From Acidobacteriota bacterium (GTDB lineage Bacteria; Acidobacteriota; Terriglobia; UBA7540), in the NCBI GenBank assembly GCA_003225365.1, contig QHZN01000099.1, positions 1 through 38,970 of the forward strand: a stretch of 38,970 nt of DNA. The letters run 5' to 3'. The position numbers were made by a program, and so were the translations under genes. Within the stretch, counting starts at the first letter, position 1; every line of letters starts with the position of its first letter. Below are positions 1 through 8,116 of the stretch, one piece after another. Below the pieces are notes generated by a model. That model was not told where the DNA came from and did no database searches. It worked only from the letters and a program-made list of their open reading frames with translations.

Positions 1-445
1 CAAGGATGGGACATGCGCTCAATTCGTACCCGGCCAGGAGATTCGGACTGCGGTAGTTTTCTCAGTTGCCGAGAGCATTGCGAGGATTCAAACGATCACG
101 CCGGAAGGAGACATCGTCGGATGCTGACTCAAAGCCTGATTCCATTGCTGCAGGTAGGGGCGCCTTGTCTCGCCCTGCCCGTCAGGGCCCCGGGGGCACA
201 GCCTCGCAATGAGGACTTATCCGCATAACCCAAGTTGAGCCGATCAGCCTGCGCCTGCCCGTCAGAAAGAACTGTTGCGCCATGCTAACATCCAGATTAC
301 AATGAATTTCTACACACAGGCCGTGACTCCGGCAAAACGGGAGGCGGCATCAAAGGTGGTAGATATTCTGTGGCGGACTTAGCGTGTAAGAAATTGTAAT
401 TTTCATAAAATATAGTCGAATCGTAAGTACTTTGGAATCAATCAT
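1..445. other. Intergenic stretch before tRNA-Arg, no gene recognised
   Basis: A 71-codon open frame at 13-228 on the plus strand has no recognisable domain, low-complexity arginine-rich composition and no clear ribosome binding site, so I do not call it. No RNA gene or repeat family was recognised. The AT-richer bases just before position 446 could hold the tRNA promoter, but I cannot fix -35/-10 boxes with confidence. Confidence 0.5.
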
Positions 446-522
446 GCGCCCGTAGCTCAGCTGGATAGAGCACTTGCCTACGAAGCAAGGGGTCGGGTGT
501 TCGAATCACCCCGGGCGTACCA
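446..522 (+). tRNA. tRNA-Arg (anticodon ACG)
   Basis: A complete cloverleaf can be folded: acceptor stem 446-452 with 512-518 (the first pair is G-U), D arm with GCTC/GAGC stem, anticodon stem 473-477 with 485-489, seven-base loop 478-484 with anticodon ACG at 480-482, T arm 495-511 with loop TTCGAAT, discriminator A519 and encoded CCA at 520-522. The A34 is expected to be edited to inosine by TadA, to read CGU/CGC/CGA. It is the only complete RNA gene seen here. Its 3' part is duplicated at 28923-28959, so it is the likely integration target of an island lying to its right. Confidence 0.95.
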
Positions 523-1086
523 ACCCTTTCCATTTGAACGCGTCAGCCTGGAGATCCGGCATAAACAACTAGTCTATTTAAACTGCGAGACCCATCCAGC
601 TGGAAACGTATCCGCTGGAATCTAATGACCTAGAGTTTCCGGTGAGCACTTGCTTGAAAAGCAAGTGGTCGGCCGTTGAAACGGCGAGCTTCTCATCTCA
701 ACCTTTTGTGGCGATGGGATTTATTAGCGAAATCGGAACAACATCAAGTGCGAGGAATTGCGGAGCCTAATAAAACGTCACAAGGCGGGATCTATTTCCC
801 TGGGTCCCTTTTGGACCGCCAAGGTTTCCTGCCCCGTTAGGCGACAATACATCCATGTGGCAGCGCGCAGGAACTCAGACTCGACCTAAATGGCCAGCTC
901 GTCGGACACTCCGTGATAGACCAAAGGCGAATTTTGCCAGCCCGCTTCACAAGTCCTACCGAATGCGGATGTAGTTGACTGCTATGTGGAATAACCGAGC
1001 GCCTGTTAGCTGTCCGGCTTACACACCGAGGACGGGGATCCGAGGCCAGCAGTTATGCAGGCGCTGCCACGGCCGCAACATCCGCA
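523..1086. other. Gene-poor stretch downstream of tRNA-Arg
   Basis: No protein gene was recognised on either strand between the tRNA and the end of emrA. This is where an island integrase is often found, and I see none. The stretch holds a tRNA-like fragment at 641-685 and otherwise non-coding-looking sequence. Confidence 0.6.
641..685 (+). pseudogene. tRNA-like fragment (anticodon arm plus damaged T arm)
   Basis: Bases 644-672 align without gaps to tRNA-Arg 468-496 at 24 of 29 positions, including an identical GAGCACTTGC and the GCAAG/GGTCGG parts. A perfect 5-bp anticodon stem (649-653 with 661-665) encloses a seven-base loop TTGAAAA, which would put GAA at the anticodon positions. A short GCCG/CGGC stem follows at 672-685 but its loop lacks TTCGAAT. 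I see no matching acceptor stem or D arm. It looks like a decayed tRNA copy; a chance match helped by the general tRNA fold is possible. Confidence 0.45.
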
Positions 1087-2352
1087 CTATTTGACTTTTA
1101 CGTTGGGCTCCACGGACATTCCTGGCCTGAGGAGGTGCTCGGGGTCCTGACCCTTTTCGAACACGATCTTGACCGGGATGCGTTGGACGACCTTGACGTA
1201 ATTTCCCGTGGCGTTCTCCGGAGGGAGCAAGCTGAAGCGCGCCCCGCTGGCGCCGGCGATGTTGAGAACGTGCCCGTTGTAGGTGCGGCCGTAGGTATCC
1301 ACGGAAATCTTCACGGGCTGACCGGGGCGCATATACTTCAATTGCGTCTCTTTGAAGTTGGCCGTCACCCAGATATTTTGACTTTCGAGCGGAACGATCG
1401 TCATCAGTTGCTGGCCCGGCGCGACGTACTGCCCCGGCTGGACCGATCGTTGTCCGACGATGCCGCTGACCGGCGCGATGATGGTCGCATACTGCAAGTT
1501 CAGTTGAGCCTGCTCAAAAACGGCGGCGGCCTTTTGAGTCTCCGCCTGCGCCGCTTGCGCTCGTGACCGCTGCACCGAAATCTGTTCTGGCCGTGTCTTG
1601 GCGTATTGTAATTGCGCTCGAGCTTGAGACAGCTTGGCGCGCGCCTGAGTCACCGCATGTTCCACCCCCGCGGCGGAGGCTCGAGCCGATTCGACGGCGG
1701 CCGCAGTCGCCTTCTGAGTGTCTACGGCCTGCGTGTAGCGTTGCTGCGGGATTTCGTCTTTGGCCGCCAGCGGCTTGTACCGGTTCACGTCATCCTGAGC
1801 CTTCAGGTCATTCGCTTCGGCCTGCCGCAAAAGGGCCTGCGCGGCTTCAAACTGTCGCTCGGCGGCCGCCAGGCCTGCCTCGGTATTCTCCACGTCGGCC
1901 TCGGCGCTTGAGAGCTGGCTCGAAGTATTCACAGACGTAATGGGAACGTTGGTCGCGAGGGCCGCGGCGCTGGCTTGGTCATTGGCCAGCGTCGCCTTGG
2001 CGTTCGCGACGGCGACTTGATAGTCCTTCGGGTCGAGCTCGACCAGCACGGTGCCCGCTTGAATAACCTGGTTGTCGTCCACCATCACGCGCGTCACATA
2101 GCCCGAGACGCGCGAGCTGACCGGATAGATGTAGCCGTCTACCTCGGCGTCGTCCGTGGACTCCCAAGCCGCGAAGTAGCGATACAGCGGGACTGACGAC
2201 ACGATGACGGCGAGGCCAAGGACCGCCAACAGGATTCGCTTGCGCGCTTTCCCGCGGCGCGCCGGAGGCGAGCCGGGGCCCACTCCGGTCCCGCTCGATT
2301 CCACCTCGCCGCTCCGTACCGTCTCCCGAGGCTGCGTCAATGTGTTTGGCAT
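1087..2352 (-). CDS. emrA: EmrA/HlyD-family membrane fusion protein
   Basis: This is the periplasmic adaptor of a tripartite drug efflux pump, linking the inner-membrane EmrB transporter to a TolC-type channel. The 421-residue protein has a Pro/Arg-rich cytoplasmic tail, one membrane segment at about 41-60, then the EmrA-type STDDAEVDGYI motif, a first lipoyl half with SSRVSGYV, a long Ala/Gln-rich coiled-coil hairpin (about 105-285), the second lipoyl half (IIAPVSGIVGQRSVQPGQYV) and a C-terminal beta-barrel. Length and order are normal for the family. It is the last gene of a four-gene operon with 6 bp to the stop of the upstream tolC-like gene, so it is presumably co-transcribed. The substrate cannot be read from sequence. 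Confidence 0.92.
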   Translation of the reverse strand: MPNTLTQPRETVRSGEVESSGTGVGPGSPPARRGKARKRILLAVLGLAVIVSSVPLYRYFAAWESTDDAEVDGYIYPVSSRVSGYVTRVMVDDNQVIQAGTVLVELDPKDYQVAVANAKATLANDQASAAALATNVPITSVNTSSQLSSAEADVENTEAGLAAAERQFEAAQALLRQAEANDLKAQDDVNRYKPLAAKDEIPQQRYTQAVDTQKATAAAVESARASAAGVEHAVTQARAKLSQARAQLQYAKTRPEQISVQRSRAQAAQAETQKAAAVFEQAQLNLQYATIIAPVSGIVGQRSVQPGQYVAPGQQLMTIVPLESQNIWVTANFKETQLKYMRPGQPVKISVDTYGRTYNGHVLNIAGASGARFSLLPPENATGNYVKVVQRIPVKIVFEKGQDPEHLLRPGMSVEPNVKVK

Positions 2353-2358
2353 CTTTCG

Positions 2359-3774
2359 TTACCTCATTCCCAGATACTGGATGGCCGATTGTTCGGCCAC
2401 TCCCAGCGCGACCGCGAGAGAGACCTTTGCGAGGTTATAGGAATAAAGACTGGCGATGTAGGACTGGTTCGCGGAAGCCACGGATTCCTGCGCCTGGACG
2501 ACCTCGAGATTATCGGCGACGCCGGCCGCAAAGCGGTCCTCGGCTTGCGCCAGGGTCTGGTTCGCAAAATCAACATTGCTCTTCGCCACATCCACGAGAT
2601 CGGAGGAGGATGTGAGATTGAAGAACGCGGTGCGCACGTCGTCATCAATCCTCCCTTCCAGGTCGGCGAGTTCCGCCTTGCGTCGCGCCAGCGTGGATTC
2701 GGCCTGCAATCTGTCCGCCCGCACGCGGCTCCCTTGAAAGATCGGAACATTCAGCGTGACCGCAACGGAAAAGGTTTCGTGCGATGTCCCGAAATTCGGA
2801 CTGCCGATGTCTCCAAAATTTGCGTTCGTGGACAACGAGGGATAATTTTCAGCGGAGACTCCCTGGCGCGTCAGTTCCGCGGCCCGGACTTGTGCTTTGG
2901 CGCTGAGATAATCAGGCCGCGCAAGATAGGCTTGCTGAAGCGCCTGGTCGAGAGTCATGCCCTCGAGCGGCACGTAAGGAACGGAGTCCGTTAAGTGAAA
3001 AGCCTGGCCCCGCGGCAGCCCAATCACCCGCCCGAGCGCCAGCTTGTCAATGGCCAGATGGTTCTGGGCGGCGATGAGCCGTTGCTGCTGGTTTTGCAGT
3101 TCCACCCGGGCGCGCAGCAAGTCAATGCTCGCAATCACGCCGGTCTTATTCAGATCAACGTCATTCGTATAGAGCGTCTGGGCGGTCTTGACTTGCGCGC
3201 GTATCGAATCCACCGTGGCCTCATCGGCGATCACCTGAAGATAGGCGTTGCCAGCGGTGAGCACCACGAGGTTGCGATCGCTCTGGTAGGAATATCGTGA
3301 CGCTTTTTCGGACTCGGCCGCCGACTTCCAGTTGGCGATGTCGGACCTATTGTAGATTTCCTGGGAGATGTAAGCGCGGGCGTCCGCGACACCGAATGGG
3401 CCGACCAGCGTCGGAATGCTAACTCCGGGAAAATGAGGATTGAAACCGAGAGCTTTAAGGTTGATCTGCTCCAGCTCGCCGCCGAGCCGCGCCGAGAGGT
3501 TCGGCAACAAAGCGTTCAAATTGCGCAGGCGAACGGCTTGAGCTGCCCGAGTGTTTTCTCCACTCTCAATCGCGCCGAGGTTGTATTTCAGCGCGCGCGC
3601 GAACGCATCCTTGAGTGAGAGCTCCAGCGTGGTTCCGGAAGCTTGGCCCGTGGGCACGCTGCCAAAAAAGGAACTCCGCGCCTGCGCCATGCCCAGCCTT
3701 GGGTAAGCGAGGAGCGAGATCCAGATGACGGAGATGGATTTCAGGTGCTTGTGAGCCTGCTGATTACTCAACAT
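2359..3774 (-). CDS. TolC-family outer membrane efflux protein
   Basis: Outer-membrane channel of the efflux pump. The 471-residue protein begins with a basic then hydrophobic segment consistent with a signal peptide (about 10-31, ending near GMAQA). It is followed by two OEP repeats with the typical long amphipathic helices and paired strands (for example LSARLGGELEQ and LSTNANFGDIG), each ending in helices of the ARVELQNQQQRLIAAQNHLA type. It lies between the kinase-like gene and emrA in one transcription unit (31 bp after the former, 6 bp before the latter). It belongs to the general TolC/OprM/NodT group; nearer classification needs a tree. Confidence 0.9.
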   Translation of the reverse strand: MLSNQQAHKHLKSISVIWISLLAYPRLGMAQARSSFFGSVPTGQASGTTLELSLKDAFARALKYNLGAIESGENTRAAQAVRLRNLNALLPNLSARLGGELEQINLKALGFNPHFPGVSIPTLVGPFGVADARAYISQEIYNRSDIANWKSAAESEKASRYSYQSDRNLVVLTAGNAYLQVIADEATVDSIRAQVKTAQTLYTNDVDLNKTGVIASIDLLRARVELQNQQQRLIAAQNHLAIDKLALGRVIGLPRGQAFHLTDSVPYVPLEGMTLDQALQQAYLARPDYLSAKAQVRAAELTRQGVSAENYPSLSTNANFGDIGSPNFGTSHETFSVAVTLNVPIFQGSRVRADRLQAESTLARRKAELADLEGRIDDDVRTAFFNLTSSSDLVDVAKSNVDFANQTLAQAEDRFAAGVADNLEVVQAQESVASANQSYIASLYSYNLAKVSLAVALGVAEQSAIQYLGMR

Positions 3775-3805
3775 GGCGACTCCTCACGAAAGCGGCGTTG
3801 ATCCA

Positions 3806-4435
3806 TCAACTTCGCTGGCTGGCAAGGCGGGCAACCGCATCCATAATGATCCCCACTGCTGCATCCTCGCCCATCCCGGAATTGACCATCAAGTGAAAAC
3901 GATGCCTTCCGGGCCATCCAACGTTGAAGTATTTCTGGATGAAAGCCGCGCGGTCACGGTCCACGGTCTCCGCTAGCTCCATCGCTTCCTTTTCGCTCTT
4001 ACCTCTTGACTGAAGCCGGCGCACCTTATCTTGAAAGGGGGCGTAAACGAAAACGTGAAAGGCATCGGGGCGGTGGCCGAGATGGAACGCCGACCCTCGT
4101 CCCACGATAACGCAGTTGCCCTCGTCGGCGATGACGGGCAGGATTTTCTGCACCACCTCGCGCACGCATTCGGTATCCACCATCTTCAGCCGGGGAGCGT
4201 TCAGGCTCCCTTCAAAGCTCCCGCGCATGAACGACTTCAGAAGCCGGTAGTACGCGGGGTCCCTGCGCTCTTCATGCTCCTCGACGGCGCGGCAATCACA
4301 ATCCAAGCGGCGGGCAATTTCTTCGGTCAGCAACTGGTCCCAAAGCTTCCAGGCCATTCGCGAAGCCACCTTCTCGGCAATCTCGCCGCCCCCGCTTCCG
4401 TACTCACGCTCTAATGTGATGACCCGGATGGTCAT
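3806..4435 (-). CDS. Cytidylate kinase-like family protein
   Basis: The N-terminus ITLEREYGSGGGEIA matches the modified P-loop of cytidylate-kinase-like proteins (Cytidylate_kin2 group), followed by a helix and the CMP-kinase-like WDQLLTEEIARRL segment. A later VIVGRGSAFHLG strand-loop and a VFVYAPFQDKVRRL segment fit the nucleotide monophosphate kinase fold. Substrate is unknown for this group; CMP is only a guess. I chose the ATG at 4435 (209 residues): it lies just after the emrB stop with a GAGG overlapping that stop. An earlier in-frame start at 4480 would run into emrB. Its place inside an efflux operon, between transporter and channel genes, is unusual. Confidence 0.8.
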   Translation of the reverse strand: MTIRVITLEREYGSGGGEIAEKVASRMAWKLWDQLLTEEIARRLDCDCRAVEEHEERRDPAYYRLLKSFMRGSFEGSLNAPRLKMVDTECVREVVQKILPVIADEGNCVIVGRGSAFHLGHRPDAFHVFVYAPFQDKVRRLQSRGKSEKEAMELAETVDRDRAAFIQKYFNVGWPGRHRFHLMVNSGMGEDAAVGIIMDAVARLASQRS

Positions 4436-4442
4436 AGTTGCC

Positions 4443-6089
4443 TCAGCCCGCCGCCACTTCTCCTCCCGCGCCCGGCTCATTTCTCTTCAGCGCAAAAGAC
4501 AGCAGGAACATGATTCCCGCGCCGGAGCACAGAATCCAAAATGTATCAATATACGCGAGCGTCGTCGCCTGTCCAATCAAGGCCCGATAGAGGCGAGCGT
4601 AGGCTTGACTCGTGGCCCGTGAGGCATCGAGGCCCAAAGCAGAAAGATGGGCCTCAAGACCCGCGGCCGCGCGGGTGAATGCCGGCCGACCGGGCGTCAC
4701 GTGCGCCGCCAAAGTCACCTGATGGAATTGCGCCCGCCGCGCAATAAGCGTAGTGACCATGGACGTTCCAATACTCGACCCGATGTTGCGCATGAAGTTC
4801 ACGAGGCCCGCCACGCTGTTGCTCTTTTCAGCCGGCATTCCGATGTACGAGACCAGCGTAATAGGAACGAACAGGAAAGCCAGGCCGAACATTTGCGTCA
4901 CCCTCAGCAGGCTGGCCGACCGAAAGCTGATTTGGAGGTCGAGCTGTTGCGTCGAATAATACATGGCGAGACCGAGTGTCAGCCAACCAAAAGCGATGAG
5001 ATAGCGCGCCTGGACCTTAGACGTGAGCGTCCCGATGATTGGCATGAGGAAGAGCAGCAGCAGTCCCCCGCCGGAAAGAACCAGGCCGGCCAATTCCGCC
5101 GTGTAACCCAGGAGCGTCTGAAGGAACAGCGGCATCATGACCAGGCTCGAGAACAACATGATCCCCAGCATAAACATCATGAAGTTGGCACCGAGGAAGT
5201 TCAGATTCTTGAACAGGCGCACTTCGACGATCGGGTCCTTGAAATACCACTCCCAGATCACTAGGGAGACCAGCCCCGCGCCGGCGAGTACGGCGAGCGC
5301 CAAAATGAAATGTGATGCGAACCAATCCTCCTCCTGACCTTTGTCGAGCATCACTTGCAGCGCGCCCACGCCGAGCGTCAGCAGTCCCACGCCAATGTAA
5401 TCGATCTTCACCCCGGCCCCCCTAAGGCGCTTTGCCCAGGGCGGGTCTTCGATAAGCCGATAGACCAGCAGCAACGCCAGTATGCCGACCGGCAGGTTGA
5501 TGAAAAAAATCCAGCGCCACGTGTAATTGTCCGTGATCCATCCTCCCAAAGTGGGCCCAACCGTCGGCGCGATAACCGCGGTGATGCCGTAAAGCGCAAA
5601 GGCCAAGCCACGCTTCTGGGGAGGAAAAGTGTCCGCCAGGATGGCCTGCGCCATGGGCTGCAACCCGCCGCCACCCGCGCCCTGCAAGACTCGAAACAAG
5701 ATGATCGCTCCTAGGCTGGGCGCGATTCCGCACAGTAAGGAGCTCAGCGTGAAAATCACGAGACACATCATGAAGAATCTCTTGCGGCCGAGCACGCCGG
5801 CAAACCACCCACTGATGGGCAGCACGATGGCGTTCGAAACCAGGTAGGAAGTGAGCACCCAGGTGCTCTCATCGTTGCTCGCACCGAGGCTCCCCGCCAT
5901 GTAAGGAAGCGCAACGTTGGCGATGCTTGTGTCGAGCACCTCCATGAAGGCCGCCATGGCTACCACCACCGCAATTAGCCAAGGGTTGGCTTTGGGCTTC
6001 CAGGGTTCGGCTGGGCGGGAAGTCGCTGCTTCCCTGGCTGCCGATCCATCACGTCCAGAATTGACAACGCCGCCCGTGTCGCCGCCCAT
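4443..6089 (-). CDS. emrB: EmrB/QacA-type MFS drug transporter (DHA2 family)
   Basis: Inner-membrane proton-driven exporter of the 14-helix DHA2 family, first gene of the efflux operon. The 548-residue protein has a polar N-terminal tail of about 30 residues, then helix 1 with MEVLDTSIANVALPYMAG (the DHA2 signature around LDxTIVNVALP). The motif A-like loop GWFAGVLGRKRF lies between helices 2 and 3, and the motif C region is GITAVIAPTVGPTLGGWITD. Hydrophobic segments continue to the end, giving the expected 14. The start at 6089 is the first plausible ATG before MGGDTGG; no strong ribosome binding site is visible. It should work with the EmrA and TolC homologues encoded downstream. Confidence 0.93.
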   Translation of the reverse strand: MGGDTGGVVNSGRDGSAAREAATSRPAEPWKPKANPWLIAVVVAMAAFMEVLDTSIANVALPYMAGSLGASNDESTWVLTSYLVSNAIVLPISGWFAGVLGRKRFFMMCLVIFTLSSLLCGIAPSLGAIILFRVLQGAGGGGLQPMAQAILADTFPPQKRGLAFALYGITAVIAPTVGPTLGGWITDNYTWRWIFFINLPVGILALLLVYRLIEDPPWAKRLRGAGVKIDYIGVGLLTLGVGALQVMLDKGQEEDWFASHFILALAVLAGAGLVSLVIWEWYFKDPIVEVRLFKNLNFLGANFMMFMLGIMLFSSLVMMPLFLQTLLGYTAELAGLVLSGGGLLLLFLMPIIGTLTSKVQARYLIAFGWLTLGLAMYYSTQQLDLQISFRSASLLRVTQMFGLAFLFVPITLVSYIGMPAEKSNSVAGLVNFMRNIGSSIGTSMVTTLIARRAQFHQVTLAAHVTPGRPAFTRAAAGLEAHLSALGLDASRATSQAYARLYRALIGQATTLAYIDTFWILCSGAGIMFLLSFALKRNEPGAGGEVAAG

Positions 6090-6243
6090 ATTCGTGTATT
6101 TCTTTTGGATGTTCGTCCGTGTTCAAGCGATTCTGGTCAGCCCCTTCCGCGTGACCCGATAGCCCCGCAAATCAAACTAGATAATCGTTGATTTCGACTC
6201 TTTGGATTTGCAGCCGGCGGGCAGAGGGCTGGCGCTTCACTTT

Positions 6244-7104
6244 TCAGACGCTCAAGACGGGACAAGGCGCATCGCGGACCACGGCATACGTAAGATCCCG
6301 GAGGCTGCCTTGGGCAACGGGCTGTGTGCTTCTCCCAATGATCAGCACATCCGCCCGCAACGTGCGCGCCGCCTCGGTGAGACCGTCCTTTATTGGACCG
6401 ACTGTAATGATGGCCCGGGCGTTGGAGCCAACCTTGCGCTGCAACTCCTCGACACGACGGCGGGCTGCCTTCCGTTCCGCTGACTGCACCCGCTCCTCCA
6501 AGTCCAATTGGACCTCCATGCCCGGTTTGCTCGAAGGAATCGCATGAAGGAGCGTGAGGTTCGCATGGACGCTCCGTGCTAACTGGCTGGCATACCGAAG
6601 TACTCTTTCGGAATCCGCCTGCAACCCGATGGCGCAAACCCACTCACGATGCTCGAGTGGCATGGGCACGATCTTTTCTGCGTGCTGCGTGGTCAGGATA
6701 GGACATTCGGCATCATTCAAAACCTTCGCGGTGGTGGAACCGAGGAGCATTCTCCTGAACACTCCCGCATGAGTGGGCGTGATGATCAGGTCGAAGCCAC
6801 CCGCCCTGGCAGTCTCGACGATTCGAGTCGCCGCATCTCCCATCCGCAAAACCCTCGAGCTCGCAGGGGGGAGGAACTCGGAGACAAGAAATGAATCGAG
6901 TTTGGCTCGGGCAACCTGCTCACGGTCCTCCTCAACTTCTCGCAAGGGCCGCACGTACAGCTCGAATCCGGACGATGGCGGCTCGAGCACGTGAAGCAGC
7001 GTGACTTTGGCCGAGAACATCGCCGCCCCTTTCTTGACGAAGGGCGCCATGGCCACGCAGGATGGCGAGAAGTCCACCGGGAACAAGATCTTCTCAATCA
7101 TCAT
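6244..7104 (-). CDS. Tandem universal stress protein (UspA family)
   Basis: Cytoplasmic stress protein with two Usp domains (about 1-140 and 150-286). The first begins IEKILFPVDFSPSC; it carries an ITPTHAGVFRRMLLGSTT segment and the second an IIGRSTQPVAQGSLRDL segment, both resembling the G-2x-G-9x-G(S/T) nucleotide-binding loop, so ATP or AMP binding is possible. I chose the ATG at 7104, which overlaps the egtD stop in an ATGA arrangement, giving 286 residues; the ATG at 7101 is an equal alternative. Longer frames into egtD are unlikely. It is the last gene of the six-gene redox operon. Usp proteins are usually induced by starvation or oxidative stress, which fits its neighbours. Confidence 0.88.
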   Translation of the reverse strand: MMIEKILFPVDFSPSCVAMAPFVKKGAAMFSAKVTLLHVLEPPSSGFELYVRPLREVEEDREQVARAKLDSFLVSEFLPPASSRVLRMGDAATRIVETARAGGFDLIITPTHAGVFRRMLLGSTTAKVLNDAECPILTTQHAEKIVPMPLEHREWVCAIGLQADSERVLRYASQLARSVHANLTLLHAIPSSKPGMEVQLDLEERVQSAERKAARRRVEELQRKVGSNARAIITVGPIKDGLTEAARTLRADVLIIGRSTQPVAQGSLRDLTYAVVRDAPCPVLSV

Positions 7105-8105
7105 GCGGCCTTGCCATTTCCACCGGCGCGTGAAGCGCCCACGGCAAGGAGCAGGTTTTCTGCGAAGGCCCACTCATCATCCAAGTATTGCGCCACGCAA
7201 CCGAAACCTGTCCGTTCGGCCATCTCCCCGGCCTCACGCGGCCCGTACTTATGACAGCTCTCGGTCCAGATGGTTTCATCGCGCCGGAACGTCGTGCGGA
7301 AATCTGCTCCTTCAATAGAAACTGTCTGGTTTTCAAGCGACCGGAGATGCATCTCGATGCGCCGTTCCCGGGCGTTGGGGAGCGCCACATGCTCAAATCG
7401 GGCCAGGTCGAAGTTACCGCCGAGCTCCCGATTGATGCGAGCCAGCAAATTTTTATTGAACACCGCCGTGACTCCGAGGGAGTCGTCGTAGGCGGAAATG
7501 AGCTGGGCCAGCGGCTTTTCCAGATCCATGCCAAGCAACAGCGCGTCGCCAGGCTCGAGTTCCTGGCGGATCTTACGCAGGAAGTCCTCCCCTGCCTCGC
7601 GATCAAAGTTGCCGATCGAGCTGCCAAGGAAAAGCACGAGGACTGCCTCACCGGGTTTGCGGCGAGCGACCGCCCTGCGCAGGCCATCCAAGTACTCGGT
7701 CTCGAATCCCACGATACTAACGTGGGCCAAATCATCGAGCTCGCGCTCACAGCTCTCGAGAGCCGCCGGAGAGATTTCAATCGGACTGTATGTTGTGGGC
7801 TGACGGCGGGCGAGGGCTTCGAGTATTCGGCGCGTTTTCCTTCCGCTGCCGCTGCCGAGCTCAACGACCATCCCATGCGAAGCCAGCCGCTCCGCAATGG
7901 CCTCGGAGTGCCCACGCAGAATTCTCTCCTCCGCCCTCGTCAGCCCGTATTCAGGAAGCTTGGTGATCACTTCAAACAAGGCAGAGCCGACGTCGTCGTA
8001 CAGGTACTTCGACGGCAACTCCTTCTGCCCCATTTTTCCAAGTCCCTGACGCACGTCTTCGGGGAATGAGTTGACAGCAGGGGTCAGGTCACCGCGGATC
8101 AGCAT
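7101..8105 (-). CDS. egtD: L-histidine N(alpha)-methyltransferase EgtD
   Basis: SAM-dependent enzyme that trimethylates L-histidine to hercynine, the first step of ergothioneine synthesis. The 334-residue protein shows the family signature YDDVGSALFEVITKLPEYG (about 36-54) followed by LTRAEERIL, the SAM loop VELGSGSGRKTRRIL (about 81-95), FLGSSIGNFDR, and a C-terminal YLDDEWAFAENLL. I start it at the ATG at 8105 (MLIRGDL...), preceded by GAAGGGAA and 11 bp after the egtB stop; a longer open frame into egtB is not used. Actinobacterial EgtD is about 320 residues, so the length is normal. It overlaps the Usp gene by 4 bp. egtA, egtC and egtE are not visible in the window. Confidence 0.92.
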   Translation of the reverse strand: MLIRGDLTPAVNSFPEDVRQGLGKMGQKELPSKYLYDDVGSALFEVITKLPEYGLTRAEERILRGHSEAIAERLASHGMVVELGSGSGRKTRRILEALARRQPTTYSPIEISPAALESCERELDDLAHVSIVGFETEYLDGLRRAVARRKPGEAVLVLFLGSSIGNFDREAGEDFLRKIRQELEPGDALLLGMDLEKPLAQLISAYDDSLGVTAVFNKNLLARINRELGGNFDLARFEHVALPNARERRIEMHLRSLENQTVSIEGADFRTTFRRDETIWTESCHKYGPREAGEMAERTGFGCVAQYLDDEWAFAENLLLAVGASRAGGNGKAA

Positions 8106-8116
8106 AAAGGTTCCCT

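Noticed and set aside
13..228. Open frame of 71 codons before the tRNA
   Set aside because: Arginine-rich, no domain, no ribosome site; likely chance in GC-rich DNA.
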